From positions 4,402,001 through 4,466,000 of the forward strand of contig JAPNXP010000005.1 in assembly GCA_028753945.1 (NCBI GenBank): DNA of 64,000 bases, written 5' to 3'. Positions 10,945 through 22,433 of the stretch are shown here, piece after piece. Position 1 is the stretch's first letter, and each line of letters starts with the position of its first letter. The position numbers and the translations under genes were made by a program. The stretch comes from Hexactinellida sp. DTS-2022 (Eukaryota > Porifera > Hexactinellida). The notes under the pieces were generated by a model. It was not told the origin of the DNA and ran no database searches. It saw only the letters and a list, made by a program, of their open reading frames with translations.

Positions 10945-11246
10945 CAGTGGTTTTCAACCTTTTTTGTACTATGGAACACCTAATTGTTTGTGGCAGCACG
11001 CGGAACCCTACATATCTAATTCCTCTACGAATATATTTATAACAAATTTAATTACATTAATTAATTAATTAGTATTGTCAGGTACAGGTTCAATGTGAGA
11101 TTTGTGATTGTTTACTTTTGCATATTTCTTTTATTCGTGGTCTGATAGTTTTATGATTATGAGTCTCTGATGTATTTACATCGATTTGCCAATAATCCCG
11201 CGGAACCCTTGAGGTTTAGTAGCGGAACTCCGGTTGAAAACCACTG
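10945..11246. repeat. hAT MITE with perfect 8-bp duplication GTCTAAGA
   Basis: Inverted ends CAGTGGTTTTCAACC / GGTTGAAAACCACTG, flanked by GTCTAAGA on both sides (10937-10944, 11247-11254). The end sequence is that of the widespread Charlie-like hAT class. Non-coding. Confidence 0.92.
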
Positions 11247-11321
11247 GTCTAAGAAGTAATAACTCAAAAGTGCCTAAAATGCCTTCGATAAAGGGAGTTT
11301 TTAATAGTAGAGTAAGTAGTA

Positions 11322-11471
11322 CAGTGGATGCCGGTTATAAGCACATCGTCGGGAACTGCACTCAATGTGCTTATAACCGACATAAATTATACAGGGTATA
11401 TGGCAACCGTTTTCCAACATAGTGTGCTTATAACCGATATGTTCTTATAACCGGTGTGCTTACATCTACTG
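11322..11471. repeat. Pogo/Tigger-type MITE (TA duplication)
   Basis: Begins CAGTGGATGCCGGTTATAAG and ends CTTACATCTACTG, flanked by TA. It carries several internal 'CTTATAACCG' repeats. A broken relative lies at 55396-55474. Pogo/Tigger elements start with CAGT and duplicate TA. Confidence 0.85.
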
Positions 11472-11763
11472 TATAATATTTCCAATTTAATAGCGTATTT
11501 ATACTGTACTGTATACTGCAAGTATTGGATATAAAGTATAATACCCTCTCCACAACGAAAATAATATACGAATGAAATGAATACATATAAGATAAGTGGA
11601 TACATAAAACAAGGATATATCGTTAGTTGTTTGATTTATCATTAGTTAGCCTTCTAAAAAGGGATAAATAAGGTACTAAATTAACCTAATTAACCTAATT
11701 AACCTAAATAAAAAAAGCAATGAAAAGATAACAATGAGTAAACAAACAAGGGTGACATGCTCT

Positions 11764-14700
11764 TCAGGCCCAATACATTAGTCCCCTGTCGATAAGAACA
11801 GGTTTTCGCATTTGATCCCATTTCTCCAGGTCACCACTGGATCCGCTTGATACGGAGCTAGCATCATCTTCCCTGAAGTTAGCAGACATGGCAGCTCTCT
11901 TCGCTACCCAATGAGCGTAGTAGACTGGTGCTGGAATTGACACAGCTTTGGTGCATCTAGCATACGTGTGACAAAGTTGGTAAGTGAGTGCTTGTAGGGA
12001 GTTCGCATTGAAATTGTTCTCGTCCCATAGCACGTGGTAATGGGTAGGACGACTGGTGCCTTGTAGCCCGAAATGGCTGCACAAAAAGAAATCGAATTCT
12101 AAATTGTGAGTGACGTCCCTATCAACACAAGTGCCAGGTGGAACGTTACCGCCTTTCCCAACTTGATCATTTCTGTCTCGACAGAACATTCTCAAGTGGT
12201 GTCTCTTCTGCACACAAATAATGGTAATGGCAGGTTCGTATCCTGGTTTGTCGTCATGGAATCTCTCGCAGGCCTTTCTAAGTGCAGCCAGTTCCCAGTC
12301 CAAGACCTGCACAAATTGGCCTTCTGATACTCCGTCTCTGTAGTAGATTATTCTCTCGGGAAGATGACCTTTGCAGAATTTTTTAAATCCCATGAGAATT
12401 TCGTAAGCCATATCCTCAAACTTCTCAATTAGCTCGAGTCGCTCCTTCCTTTTGAGAGGCTGATCAGTTTCGATCTTATGAGCAATAGATCGACTGTGTT
12501 TCTGGAACCGAACACAACTCTGATACTTGGCAAGCTTAGAATCCAGAGATCCTACCATGGCAGCAATAGAAGGCGTGAACTCGTCAGTTCCAGGACCCGG
12601 ATGACTCACATCAGCTCCTATGAACATGATGGGACGCTTGAATAGCTCTGCACTGGGTGTTCCAGACATATCCACAACGTGGTTAATTCCTCCCAACTTG
12701 GCATTCATTTTCAAGCAAATATTCGCAATAGTGCTCTTGTTGATCTTGTATAAGTTTCTGTCCTTCACACACTGAGAGTTAATACCTAGCTCCGAGTCAC
12801 AGACACATTTGATGTGTCCATACAGATCTTTATTATCCATAGGAAAAGGCTTTCCATTGATGAATACCACAATCATCTGAAGTCCCGGGTACTGTTCGTA
12901 GACAGAGAATAACTCTTTCCGCACCTGTTCTTTCTTTCTGTAGATATCGTCTCGCGAGTTAATACGTGGAATGGTCACAAAGAGCGGTTTTTGAATATAC
13001 ATGCCACTATTTCCCCCGACACTTTGTATCTCACTAATAAAATAGTCATAGGTATCAGATTTTACTCCAATGAAGTCAACTATTCCCCATTTGTCCATGG
13101 GTTTCCCTCCACTAAACACTACACCCATCAGATTCCAAGATCCGTCTCTTGGATTGATTGTCTTATTGCTGTATATAATTGACGGGATATCTAAGATACG
13201 CCCATCAACCTCCAGCATTTTATTGGTAGGCTTGATACCATAGTGAGCGAGTAGAGGGTCATTAATTACAATCTCCTTATTAGCAATCTGCTGGATAATT
13301 CTTTCTCTATCAAAAGCAGGCTTTGCAGTGTATTTGATCATAATTGCAGTCTGATCACCTGTCAACTTCCCTCGTTTGTGTTGACCCTTCACAATCCAAC
13401 ACAGTTCAGGGGGAATCATAGTTCCTTTGTTACCGACAGCAATACAAGGTAAGTCAGGGAAATTCAGTTTGATTTTATACTTTTTCAGGAAGTAGTGCTC
13501 TGTGGTTGTTTCAGACCCATCTCCGTAGTTAAATTTATGTTGTGAAGGTGCTTTCCCAAATACTTTCCTTGCACTGTTGTTTATCTTATAAACACATCTA
13601 AACCCAAGATGTTTTGTCACAACCTTAAGATTGCAAAGAACCTTCTGTAGTTCATGTTTATTTCTCATGGCTTCCCGTGGATCTCGAGCATTCACAGCGT
13701 CACACATAAAGTCCAGAAGACTCAAGTCTTTCATCATTGCAGAAGCAGACGTATCAATATTAATGAATGGCTTCCATTGTCCAGGTCTCAGAGACTGGAA
13801 GTAACCCTCCCATATGTCACACCCTTCTCCCAAGTTGGGAGGCTGGCTACCTGGATCGAAGTAGAAACTTCTCCCAACAGTGACGTGTTTGGACTGAGGC
13901 AGTTGTCTCAGAATCACTTCAATCGCCTGAATAGCAGTCCTGCCCAGATCGAAGTCCTTTTGGCGATCATTTGCTGTGAGGTAGGGTTTTCCTCGCTGTA
14001 TGTATTCCTGAATGTTTTCCAAATCAACTTCTGCCACATGAGTGAATGCTACTCTATGGAGTCTCTTTTTATCTCCGTTCTCGCTATCTAGCCACTCCAC
14101 ATTAAACTCCCTGCTCTTGGTACCTCCCCAGAGAGCTTTCTTTGTATACAGAGTAGCTTGTCTGTCATAAACAGGGAATTCACCTGGAAAATCTGATTTG
14201 AATTTCTTGAATAAGGTTTCCATCACTGACTGGCACACGTACTTTTGTACTACTGATTTATCCTCAGATTTCAAGCTGTCATTGAACACGTCGATATGAT
14301 ACATGTGGATTCTCAAGTGAGGTATCTGGATTGGAAAGTAGTTGATTCGTAGTGGAATGACTCGCCCTCTTGTCCCGTATCCATCCTTAGGTCTGGCAGG
14401 TGGGAAGAAGTACGGTTCTACCTCAGTTCCAACTGTAGTAACACTCGGAGCAGACTGTGGCTTTTCTGCTGGCTTAGCAGTAGCAGTAGCAGTAGCACCA
14501 GTGGATTCAGGCTGGGGGTCAGGTACATATGGTACGCCTGTTGGTACCTGTGGAGTGGGCTCTTCTCTTACAGAAGGTACACTAGGAGAGGGAGGAGTTT
14601 CTGGAGATAACATCGGTGCATCCTCTATACTTAGACTCCTAGTTTGTTGCATCGCTTGGTCATAATCTTTGCTACTTCTGTCTTGTGAACTAGGTCTATC

Positions 14701-14778
14701 TTGTGAGCTGCTTCTGCTCTGTGAACCTCTCCCTTGTCTCCTTCTCCCCTTTCCCCTCTGGCCACCTCTTTCCGCCAT
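11764..14778 (-). CDS. Argonaute, AGO clade (small-RNA-guided silencing protein)
   Basis: 1004 codons in one uninterrupted exon. Order: Ser/Arg/Gly-rich then Pro-rich N-terminal tail (1-120, GRRRQGRG at 11-18, possible arginine-methylation sites), N domain (about 133-300), PAZ (about 350-470), MID (about 590-710) and PIWI (about 715-1004). In MID, Y653, K657, Q669 and K694 align with the human AGO2 5'-phosphate pocket (Y529, K533, Q545, K570). The slicer tetrad is D723 (FIGADVSHP), E782 (RLELIEKF), D815 (YYRDGVSEGQF) and H956 (YYAHWVAKRA), so cleavage is plausible. About 20 extra residues (roughly 762-779) lie before the E782 helix compared with AGO2. The protein ends LMYWA where MYFA is usual. 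It binds miRNA/siRNA in RISC in the cytoplasm. No introns and no poly-A tract downstream; whether an old retrocopy or intron loss is open. Higher GC than its flanks. Confidence 0.96.
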   Translation of the reverse strand: MAERGGQRGKGRRRQGRGSQSRSSSQDRPSSQDRSSKDYDQAMQQTRSLSIEDAPMLSPETPPSPSVPSVREEPTPQVPTGVPYVPDPQPESTGATATATAKPAEKPQSAPSVTTVGTEVEPYFFPPARPKDGYGTRGRVIPLRINYFPIQIPHLRIHMYHIDVFNDSLKSEDKSVVQKYVCQSVMETLFKKFKSDFPGEFPVYDRQATLYTKKALWGGTKSREFNVEWLDSENGDKKRLHRVAFTHVAEVDLENIQEYIQRGKPYLTANDRQKDFDLGRTAIQAIEVILRQLPQSKHVTVGRSFYFDPGSQPPNLGEGCDIWEGYFQSLRPGQWKPFINIDTSASAMMKDLSLLDFMCDAVNARDPREAMRNKHELQKVLCNLKVVTKHLGFRCVYKINNSARKVFGKAPSQHKFNYGDGSETTTEHYFLKKYKIKLNFPDLPCIAVGNKGTMIPPELCWIVKGQHKRGKLTGDQTAIMIKYTAKPAFDRERIIQQIANKEIVINDPLLAHYGIKPTNKMLEVDGRILDIPSIIYSNKTINPRDGSWNLMGVVFSGGKPMDKWGIVDFIGVKSDTYDYFISEIQSVGGNSGMYIQKPLFVTIPRINSRDDIYRKKEQVRKELFSVYEQYPGLQMIVVFINGKPFPMDNKDLYGHIKCVCDSELGINSQCVKDRNLYKINKSTIANICLKMNAKLGGINHVVDMSGTPSAELFKRPIMFIGADVSHPGPGTDEFTPSIAAMVGSLDSKLAKYQSCVRFQKHSRSIAHKIETDQPLKRKERLELIEKFEDMAYEILMGFKKFCKGHLPERIIYYRDGVSEGQFVQVLDWELAALRKACERFHDDKPGYEPAITIICVQKRHHLRMFCRDRNDQVGKGGNVPPGTCVDRDVTHNLEFDFFLCSHFGLQGTSRPTHYHVLWDENNFNANSLQALTYQLCHTYARCTKAVSIPAPVYYAHWVAKRAAMSANFREDDASSVSSGSSGDLEKWDQMRKPVLIDRGLMYWA

Positions 14779-15013
14779 TAGATTATTGCAAGTGTAAATT
14801 CAAATAATGAAAGCTGAATAGTTACAAATGGGATTATCTTAATTTTACATCTAAAATAGTATTAGCTATATCAGTTTCCCCTATGTTATTTATATGGGCA
14901 ACATAGCTATGATTTTTATATGGTCCCATCTTGTATAGTAGTATAATACTGGCTGGCATGATGCCTAATTTACGGGAGGTGACGTGACCGTCTCGGAAAT
15001 TCCAGATACCTAA

Positions 15014-16059
15014 AGCCCACCATACACGATGCAACTGTTCCACGCAACAAAGTTGCATGCAACAAGGTAACATACACGGTGAAATAATGCTGCAAGCAAT
15101 ATGTTGCATGTAACACAATTTCGTGTAACATATATTTTAGTGCAACATTGCTGCATGGAAATTACTTTATTACACATGGTAAATATTATGTTAAATCAGT
15201 ACTAATCGTGTAATCCCAATGGATTTGTTATTTTCCAATTCAATATTGTGGATAAAACACACGTTGTCGTTTCAGCATTCCAAATTATCATACTTCGCAG
15301 GAGGAAATTTCACTTGATTCGTCAACGCAAAAGGAGAATCTCCTGTTTAAGGATTGGATCAAAAATCGAGAGAGGTGCATTTCATCAATTGATTAAAAAA
15401 TTCTTCATTTACCACATCCAGTTATATAAATTTCGTAAGGATGGATCGTCTGTCCAGTGATAAGTTTTAGCCATTTTGGTATTCTTAGTTAGAACTACCC
15501 AAACTTCCCTTATTCGGGCATTGTCGCCCGGAGGCTGCCCATAACTAAAATTTATCCGGATCTTAAAATTACAATGGCTAGTACATGTGCAATTCCAAAG
15601 TGTATAATCTATATTTTCTAGATTCATTCAAAAATAAAAACGGTTGTCAATTTAAGATGTGTAGTATTTCTAGGAAAATAATATGCAGCAATACGATCAG
15701 TGTTTTTTTTTTAAACCGTGCTCAAAATTCTAATATATATACATTTCTGATCGCATCATAGGTGGCTTGATTAAGGGTACTGACTACTGATAAAGTAAGC
15801 AGTAAATCAAATAGGTACACTAGAAAGTCATGAATATGTGAATTCTTCAATTGTTTTGAGAAGGTGAAAGAATGCAAACGAGAATAATCTGAAGAACATG
15901 TACTGAATTTCCATATTTTCGTACAACAATGTTGCAATAAAATTTAACATGTCAATTTCCATGCAACAATATTGCGTACAACAATCAACATGTATGCACT
16001 TTGTTGCATAGAAAATTTAACATACACGATGCAACTTTGTTGCATCGTGTAGGTGGGCT
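15014..16059. mobile_element. Non-autonomous PIF/Harbinger-like element, 1.05 kb
   Basis: Inverted ends AGCCCACCATACACGATGCA and TGCATCGTGTAGGTGGGCT, flanked by TAA at both ends (15011-15013, 16060-16062). A 3-bp TWA duplication is the PIF/Harbinger habit. The arms are full of short TTGCATGCAACAA-type palindromes. Interior sequence recurs at 36840-37414, a second, end-truncated copy. No transposase is seen. Confidence 0.75.
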
Positions 16060-16149
16060 TAAAGTACGGAACGTGATAGTTAACAGTATGTTAACAAATA
16101 GCTTTCTCCAATTATAATCGGTCTAAATAACTAGTTTTATATGTTGTAG

Positions 16150-17250
16150 TTTCAATCCATATCTATATTATTAAACTCGATTGCTGTGTGTTTGTTAGTT
16201 TATTTGCACGGATTGTATTTAAATGATGGGGAATATAAACCGCATTTATATTTGAGAAACTAACTTCCAAATTTGATAACAGGTAAACAAGTAATACTGA
16301 ACACGAATTTAGCATTTACAAAGTTATAATATAAATATTTAAAATGAACATAGAGGCTAACTTTCAACGTAAGTACATTTTAGATAAACAAATATGTTAA
16401 ACACGAATTTCGCATTACTAGATTTCCGTATATTATCAATACTTATTGTTGTTGTTTACAAAAATATTTATAGAACCTAAGTTTCTTTTCTCGTCTACTG
16501 ATTACCCTGGGGGTCAGGGGGACGAGAGTATCTTTTCGCACCCCCAATCAACGTTCAATGGTCCACAAAATACAGAGCATTAATTGAGCCAATTCTGCAG
16601 AGCGTATCCCGAAGCGAGCTATATTTTTTCCAAATCGACACCTGGAAATTATTTAGGCTGTATTATTGTTTTATCTTACTAGATGATTAAACTTATAAGA
16701 TGAGATGAAATGTTAAAATGTTAACAATTGTTAACCAAGTTAAAAACTATTTGCAATGTTTAATATTATTTTAGAACAAGTATACTCTATTAACTTTAAC
16801 CCCTATTTAACTACTCATTACATAGGATCATATTTTCCTCGTTAACCTGTGATTTTCAATTAAGAAGGCAACTAATGAGTATCTAATAACAGTATAGAAA
16901 TTAATATGATATTTAACATCTTTCGAATATCTGGAAGTACAACGGTTATACGATTAATTAACGCTCAATTGTTGTAGTGCGCTTATTTGTTTGTTTGACC
17001 GAATTGTATTAAAGTGATAGGGATATAAACAGCATTTATACTTGAGATAGAAATTAACTTTTAATGTTTTAATAACTAAACAAGTGCGCTGAACACGAAT
17101 TTTGGAACTTTGGAATTTCTAATATGAATATTTCTTGTTGTTTACAAAAATTGGTAAACAAATTAATGAAAATTCAAATTGAACATGGAGATTAGATTCC
17201 AACGTGAATAATAGGCGAATAGAATTTAGTAGATATGCCATTTCGAAAAT
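16150..17250. repeat. Helitron-like or related dispersed repeat, two copies in tandem
   Basis: ATCTATATTATTAAACTCGA at about 16160, followed by a T/G-rich 'TGTGTTTGTTAGTTTATTTG', resembles the 5' ends of many animal Helitrons. A related segment returns at about 16965-17110 (GTTTGTTTGACCGAATTGTA, AACACGAATTT). I could not find a convincing CTRR hairpin end, so the assignment is weak. Confidence 0.3.
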
Positions 17251-17294
17251 AAAATCTAGATGTTCCTAATTTTGTTACCTTGGTTAAGGCCAGG

Positions 17295-18005
17295 TAAATA
17301 TATTAATTGTTTATCATCCAGATTTTTTCAGAAAATACAGACGGTGGACGGGATTTTTTATTTCCATTAATATGCAAATACCATTATCCTATGCCAAGGC
17401 CATATAAAATAAATTACTTGTTTATCATCCATATTTTTCGAGAAAATTGGGACGGCGGACGGGATTTTATTTTTATTTTTTATTTCTATTAATATGCAAA
17501 TAACATCATCCTATGCCAAAAAATAAATATTAATATTAAATTTAATTAGAAAACAAAATGACAATGCCATATAATTAAAGTAATGCACTAAAATATAGAA
17601 CTTATTAAAAATTCATACATAGTAGGTACTTTACACAAGTTATTGCTTATATTTTGTACGATTAGGTTCATAAGATAATAATAAAATAGATCCGGACGGG
17701 TAGTTAAAATTGGGGCGGACGGGGATGATAAACAAGTTATTTATTTTATACGGCCCAATCAATAAATATTAATTCTTATTTTTATTAGAAAATCACATTC
17801 AATGCCCAAATAATTAAAGTAATGCTCTAAAATACAAGACTAATAAAAAAATGAAACATTAGGAGTACTTAACACAAGTTTATAGCCGATAATTTGTACG
17901 ATTATGTTCATAAGATAATTACAAAATATATCCGGACGGAGGGTAAATATTGGGACGAACGGGTATGATAAACAAGTTATTTATTTATATGGCCTAAAGC
18001 TAAAA
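17295..18005. repeat. Overlapping MITEs with TTGTTTATCATCC / GATGATAAACAA ends
   Basis: The starts at about 17308 and 17420 (TTGTTTATCATCCA…GACGGNGGACGGGATTT) pair with ends at about 17740 and 17985 (GGACGGGNATGATAAACAAG). These are two copies of one family, one nested in or adjacent to the other. The same ends occur within both arms of the palindrome at 39274-43011 (near 39650-39960). Confidence 0.6.
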
Positions 18006-19329
18006 TAGCTTACTCGATATCTAATTTGTATTACTTTGGCAAAACCATGCTACCTAACATAATACTATTCGTAAATTATCCTTAACAGTAATTAATAATT
18101 ATTATCTATTTGAATAAAAATTGTTTACCAACTAACAAACTGATATCTTACCTTGTATAAATAGAACAATTACCTACCAAATTAATACCTTGTTATTGTT
18201 ATTATTTGAATACTTTTAATTTTAACCGTGAAGTATACATGAAGTATTTCACAACTAAAAATAATGGTTGTATTAGATAGTGATACTCATTCAACACATC
18301 AAAATGTTAAAAAATGAAAAATGTTTTTTCAGATAAACATAAACAATAAACAACAATGCTCCGAAATATCGCAAACATTAACTAGAATCAGTACAATTAT
18401 ATCAATCTGAACGCATATTATATATTGTAGCAACAAAACCGTCTAATTATATAGCCACAAATCCTAGGACTACTATAGAAGCTATAATTTGATATGATTT
18501 TATTGTTTAAATTGTTCTATTTCCATGGACTGCAACTTGATATGCACATGGCATATATTTCTCCAGCTTCTAATACTAGTCAAGTGTAAGGGCTTATTCC
18601 ATTAATTCACTGACCACTCATGAATTTTCCCATAAGGTCAGTATTAATGGTAATATTGTTTCAGCTCCACACGAAGTCTATCTGAGGATGCGGGCGGGCG
18701 GCATCTCATTATCATTATCTCATTATTTATTATTTGATGACGACATAGTTATTAACACACTCTAAAATAGCCATAATTAGCTACAGTAGTAACAAAATCA
18801 GAAACTATGACAAGGATAATTACCCAACTATTGCATTTAATAGTTAATCCTACCACAAAATTGGCAACGAACAGTTACCTTACTTTGAAATCTAGGTGTA
18901 ATAATGGAAATAATTACTATATTCGTGTGGGAGTGATATCTGACGCGGGTGGTGGAGCTGAGACAAAATTCCCACCAACAGTGGCCTTTTATCTTGTCAT
19001 TAATGTATTATTATTTAAAGTATTATAATTAATACAACTGAACATATATGAATATTGGAGTCTCAATTTGGAGGGATTATATATAGCTATGTAAAATGGC
19101 AATGTAAGATCAATTACTAGTTTATTATTGTCACGGATATATAATCCATAGTTTAGTTTGGGTAGATTACACAATAGTTAGTCTTAGTATCTAGTATAAT
19201 TTAGATATACCACACAAGTTGTTATTGTGGTTAGTGTATTGCTTCTCTTAATTTGTTATTCTATTATCTACTGTATACTCTTATTATACTTCGTATCTAC
19301 AGTTCCGTCACGTAATACCCAATTAGGGA
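18006..19329. other. Stretch without recognisable gene
   Basis: AT-rich intergenic sequence. Short open frames only, none with recognisable domains. Nothing I can name. Confidence 0.35.
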
Positions 19330-19520
19330 CATACCTAATTTCCGGAACGGGACGGTACGGAACGGTACCATTCCGGAAAATCAAAGTACCTAAATTACGG
19401 TATTCCGCGGAACGGTTCCGGAAAATATGAATACCTAATTTCCGGAACGAAATTATTCCGGAAATTGAAATGCCTATTTTCCGGAATATTCGATTCCGTT
19501 AATTTTTGATCCCTAATTTC
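19330..19520. repeat. Degenerate array of TTCCGGAA-type palindromes
   Basis: About a dozen TTCCGGAA or CCGGAAC motifs, often within 'CCTAATTTCCGGAACG', packed into 190 bp. The unit is degenerate and the spacing about 15-35 bp. No gene adjoins it closely. It could be a decayed minisatellite; a cluster of ETS-like sites is a weaker reading. Confidence 0.55.
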
Positions 19521-20244
19521 CAGAACAAAGCTACCTCCTTTCACTTAACCCTCGATCGAAAGATATGTGCAATCCCGTGGATACCCTACCGAGACCCCGA
19601 GTAAACCAAAATAGTGATTCCAATTTCCAATCTTCCTTTCCCGTCTAAAATTCCTATTTTTATTCTTTTACACCGGCCCTAAATCATTAGCGTTTCAGGG
19701 CCCGCTTAGTCCGATATCGCTAAATATAGGAATCAATCCAGTGATAGGGACTAGATCTGCGCGGGTTAATTAGTTAATTAATTAATTAATGCGGGTCGCG
19801 GGTTCTTGCGGGTCAAAGGATATTAATATTTTTCGGGACGGGGGCGGCACCCGCATACGACCCGCACAGAGGACCCCTTAAAATATTACAATATTATTAG
19901 TCATACTAACTAAGTGTCGACTCAGGAAGGAGGGCAGTGATACAATGTGCATTTTACAACAGGAGTTATCATTAATTAAGAACGTATGTAAGTCCCTAAA
20001 CACTAATTATGTATAATTGACACGTGTTGGATGTGTAGACTGTAGACAAGGTGGTGTAGAGCACCACCATCACCAAATATTCTCACGCACGTACGCATTA
20101 CATACTGAAGAAATCAGAGTTCACTACCTAACTGATGAAATCTGAATTCACTACCTAACTGAAAGTCCAACTAATACCACTCCTGTAATTTATCTATAGT
20201 TAGGCATAGCATTCTATAGTATACACTAAGGCAATGGTGGTCTA
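19521..20244. other. Intergenic sequence with a GC-rich patch
   Basis: Contains a TTAA run and GCGGGTCGCGGGT-type short repeats near 19757-19875, which look like one arm of an unidentified element. No gene seen. Confidence 0.3.
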
Positions 20245-20474
20245 TGGCCTACTAAATACACGGCCTGCTAAGTTCCCGAAATGGACTATAAAATAGCAGG
20301 CCACTTTATTTACTTTATTAAATTACTTATTTAAACTTAGAAAAGTTTTTAACTCAACGTTAATGAATTAAATATCGATTGATATTGAAGATGTGTTGAA
20401 CTGCTGTATTAATCAATACATAATATTATAGACTAACTAAAATCGAATAACTACTAGAATATTAATAATTGATA

Positions 20475-22433
20475 TTAAGTAACTTTTTGACGCTTTACCG
20501 ATTTGAACGCTGCTACTTGGTCTTTCCGTACGCTCTCATTGATGGCTTTCCGCAAGTTGTTGTAATAAATGTTGGCAATAATTCTGTTGACAGTTTTTCG
20601 GACTTGTTGTGTATGTAAGATGCATGCAAAACCGCTATCCCAGGTTTGTGAGACTTCCTGTAATAATCTCAAGCTTAGTGTTTTCCAGGGAAATGCAGTT
20701 TGGACAATTTCAGTTTCACTAGCTTCAAGGACACAAAATGCAGATTCCACATAATGATTAAGGGAATAAGACGGTAAAGTAAGACCCCCTCTATCCAAAT
20801 CTTTGAGGTATTGAGTCACTATAGGATCTTGCTGCAAAAGGTTTATACATTCTATGCATGAAGCATCTTTGAGTAAAATATATGAAATAAATCCAGAGAT
20901 ATATGCTACAACTTGGTGTGATTTCTCGGATAAAAGAAGATTTTCATAATTGATAAATTGTAGCTTTAAAACTTGTTCTTCAAGAAGGTTTTCATCATAT
21001 TCTTGGTTTGATTCCTTTGTCAATGCACTAATTTCGAGTTTATGTTGAAGTAGTGTTTTCATCTTGATTATAGATTCTGAACTAATTACTTCACTGAGGC
21101 TAACAAGAAAACGTCCTCCGCTCATTTGACGATAATGTGAAAATCTTCTTTCTAAGCAGTCAGTTTGCATTCTTCCCGTTAAAACGAATTTGTATCCATC
21201 AGAAAGTAAATCAGAAGATAGATCTGCTATGACATTATTAGTTTGTCTGAAAGCAGAGAAAGTTTGTCTTGATAAACCAAATGTTGTTGAGGTCTCCCAT
21301 TTGGTTAACCATGAGTTCATAGCTCTTAAAAATTCAGGCCTACAATCACCGAAAACTAATGCATTTCCTCTTATGTTGGGATGGTAAGGTTCTTTAGAAT
21401 TAACGACCAACCACCATGTGTGAATTAGATCTAAAAAGCTGGGTGTTGTATTATCTTCGGGTAGATAGAGTCTAAAAGCAGATGCAGTTGTTTCTTCAAA
21501 GATAGCTAGTGCGAGAGGAACTGACTGTTTTTTGTTTCCCGGGTGTAGTACTGAATAGTTAATTTTTGGTGCAGCTCGAAGGTGTGCAGCTAGACGAAGA
21601 TCTTGTTCATGAATCTTATGAAAAGATGACCAAGTAACTAAACCAGCAGAAATCGTAAGACTAATATTAGGAGATGAGAACTTAAACTCAGGAAGGTTAA
21701 AACATTTTACGGCTAGTAGGTTATTGCGAATATTCTTTAGTAAATGCACAGTATCAAATTGTAGGTAAATTGTCTTTTCAGAGTCATAAGGATTGTAAAT
21801 AACATGATCACTATCACGAATTCCATGTAGGTGTCTGAGTTGTTTATAAGCACTGACGTTGGTAGGATGATTGTCTGCGATTATCGCACGAAGGTTAAAC
21901 TGTGCTTTAGTCAGAAGAGATATGCATTTCTCTAAGCTAGAATGTACTATATCCCCGGAGATTCTCACGATAGGTATTGCTGACACTATAAATGGTATTG
22001 ACTTAGTTAGCGAAATAACCATAAAACAAAGGATACTCTTGAATAGATCAAGATCTTGATCACATCCAATTAAAGTTTTACGGTCAAAATTCACTTGAGG
22101 TTGGAGGTACATTTCATCTAGGAGTAGGATCATATCGTTTCCGATTAAATCGTTGTCACGGAGAGCTGAAAGTGCTTTACAATTATCGATTGTAGGTGAC
22201 TTCAACGATCGAAGTAGAGATAGACTAGGCAATGGAATGTATTTCTTCAAAAGTTGGTAGGCAGAATTAGATGTGTACCGAAGAAGAAGTGCAAACTTCA
22301 AAATGTTTGCTGTATACTTAGGTCTACCACGAGGTCTAATGTAACAAAAATTTAGTAACTCCTTAATCACCTGAATGTCGAAATTTGAAGTTACGTTCCT
22401 GCAATAATTAGGGAGGTTTTCAAGTAGATACAA
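20475..22433 (-). CDS. P-type transposase, catalytic part
   Basis: 652 codons. Contains LLLDEMYLQ (D106) and AIIADNHPTN (D187), matching the catalytic Asp pair of P/THAP9 transposases. LQFDTVHLLKNIRNNLL (around 227) is the conserved segment next to the GTP-binding insertion. TDCLERRFSHYRQMSGG (E428) is the acidic residue plus the characteristic RxMSGG motif of the RNase-H-like C-terminus. A GRPKY stretch at 36-40 suggests the DNA-binding/HTH region. The frame opens upstream of the first Met, and the true N-terminus is the THAP part at 22495-23043. P transposases cut out and reinsert the element. Confidence 0.9.
   Translation of the reverse strand: MYLLENLPNYCRNVTSNFDIQVIKELLNFCYIRPRGRPKYTANILKFALLLRYTSNSAYQLLKKYIPLPSLSLLRSLKSPTIDNCKALSALRDNDLIGNDMILLLDEMYLQPQVNFDRKTLIGCDQDLDLFKSILCFMVISLTKSIPFIVSAIPIVRISGDIVHSSLEKCISLLTKAQFNLRAIIADNHPTNVSAYKQLRHLHGIRDSDHVIYNPYDSEKTIYLQFDTVHLLKNIRNNLLAVKCFNLPEFKFSSPNISLTISAGLVTWSSFHKIHEQDLRLAAHLRAAPKINYSVLHPGNKKQSVPLALAIFEETTASAFRLYLPEDNTTPSFLDLIHTWWLVVNSKEPYHPNIRGNALVFGDCRPEFLRAMNSWLTKWETSTTFGLSRQTFSAFRQTNNVIADLSSDLLSDGYKFVLTGRMQTDCLERRFSHYRQMSGGRFLVSLSEVISSESIIKMKTLLQHKLEISALTKESNQEYDENLLEEQVLKLQFINYENLLLSEKSHQVVAYISGFISYILLKDASCIECINLLQQDPIVTQYLKDLDRGGLTLPSYSLNHYVESAFCVLEASETEIVQTAFPWKTLSLRLLQEVSQTWDSGFACILHTQQVRKTVNRIIANIYYNNLRKAINESVRKDQVAAFKSVKRQKVT

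Noticed and set aside
11690-11763. Poly-A tail of a retroposed Argonaute copy
   Set aside because: No A tract follows the stop codon in the gene's orientation, only a TTAGGTTAA short repeat; no flanking duplication seen.
12450-12545. Apparent loss of the catalytic Glu of the Argonaute (Ser at the position after VRFQKH)
   Set aside because: The region has about 20 extra residues. Aligning RLELIEKFEDMAYEILMGF with the AGO2 helix places Glu at E782, so the DEDH tetrad is complete.
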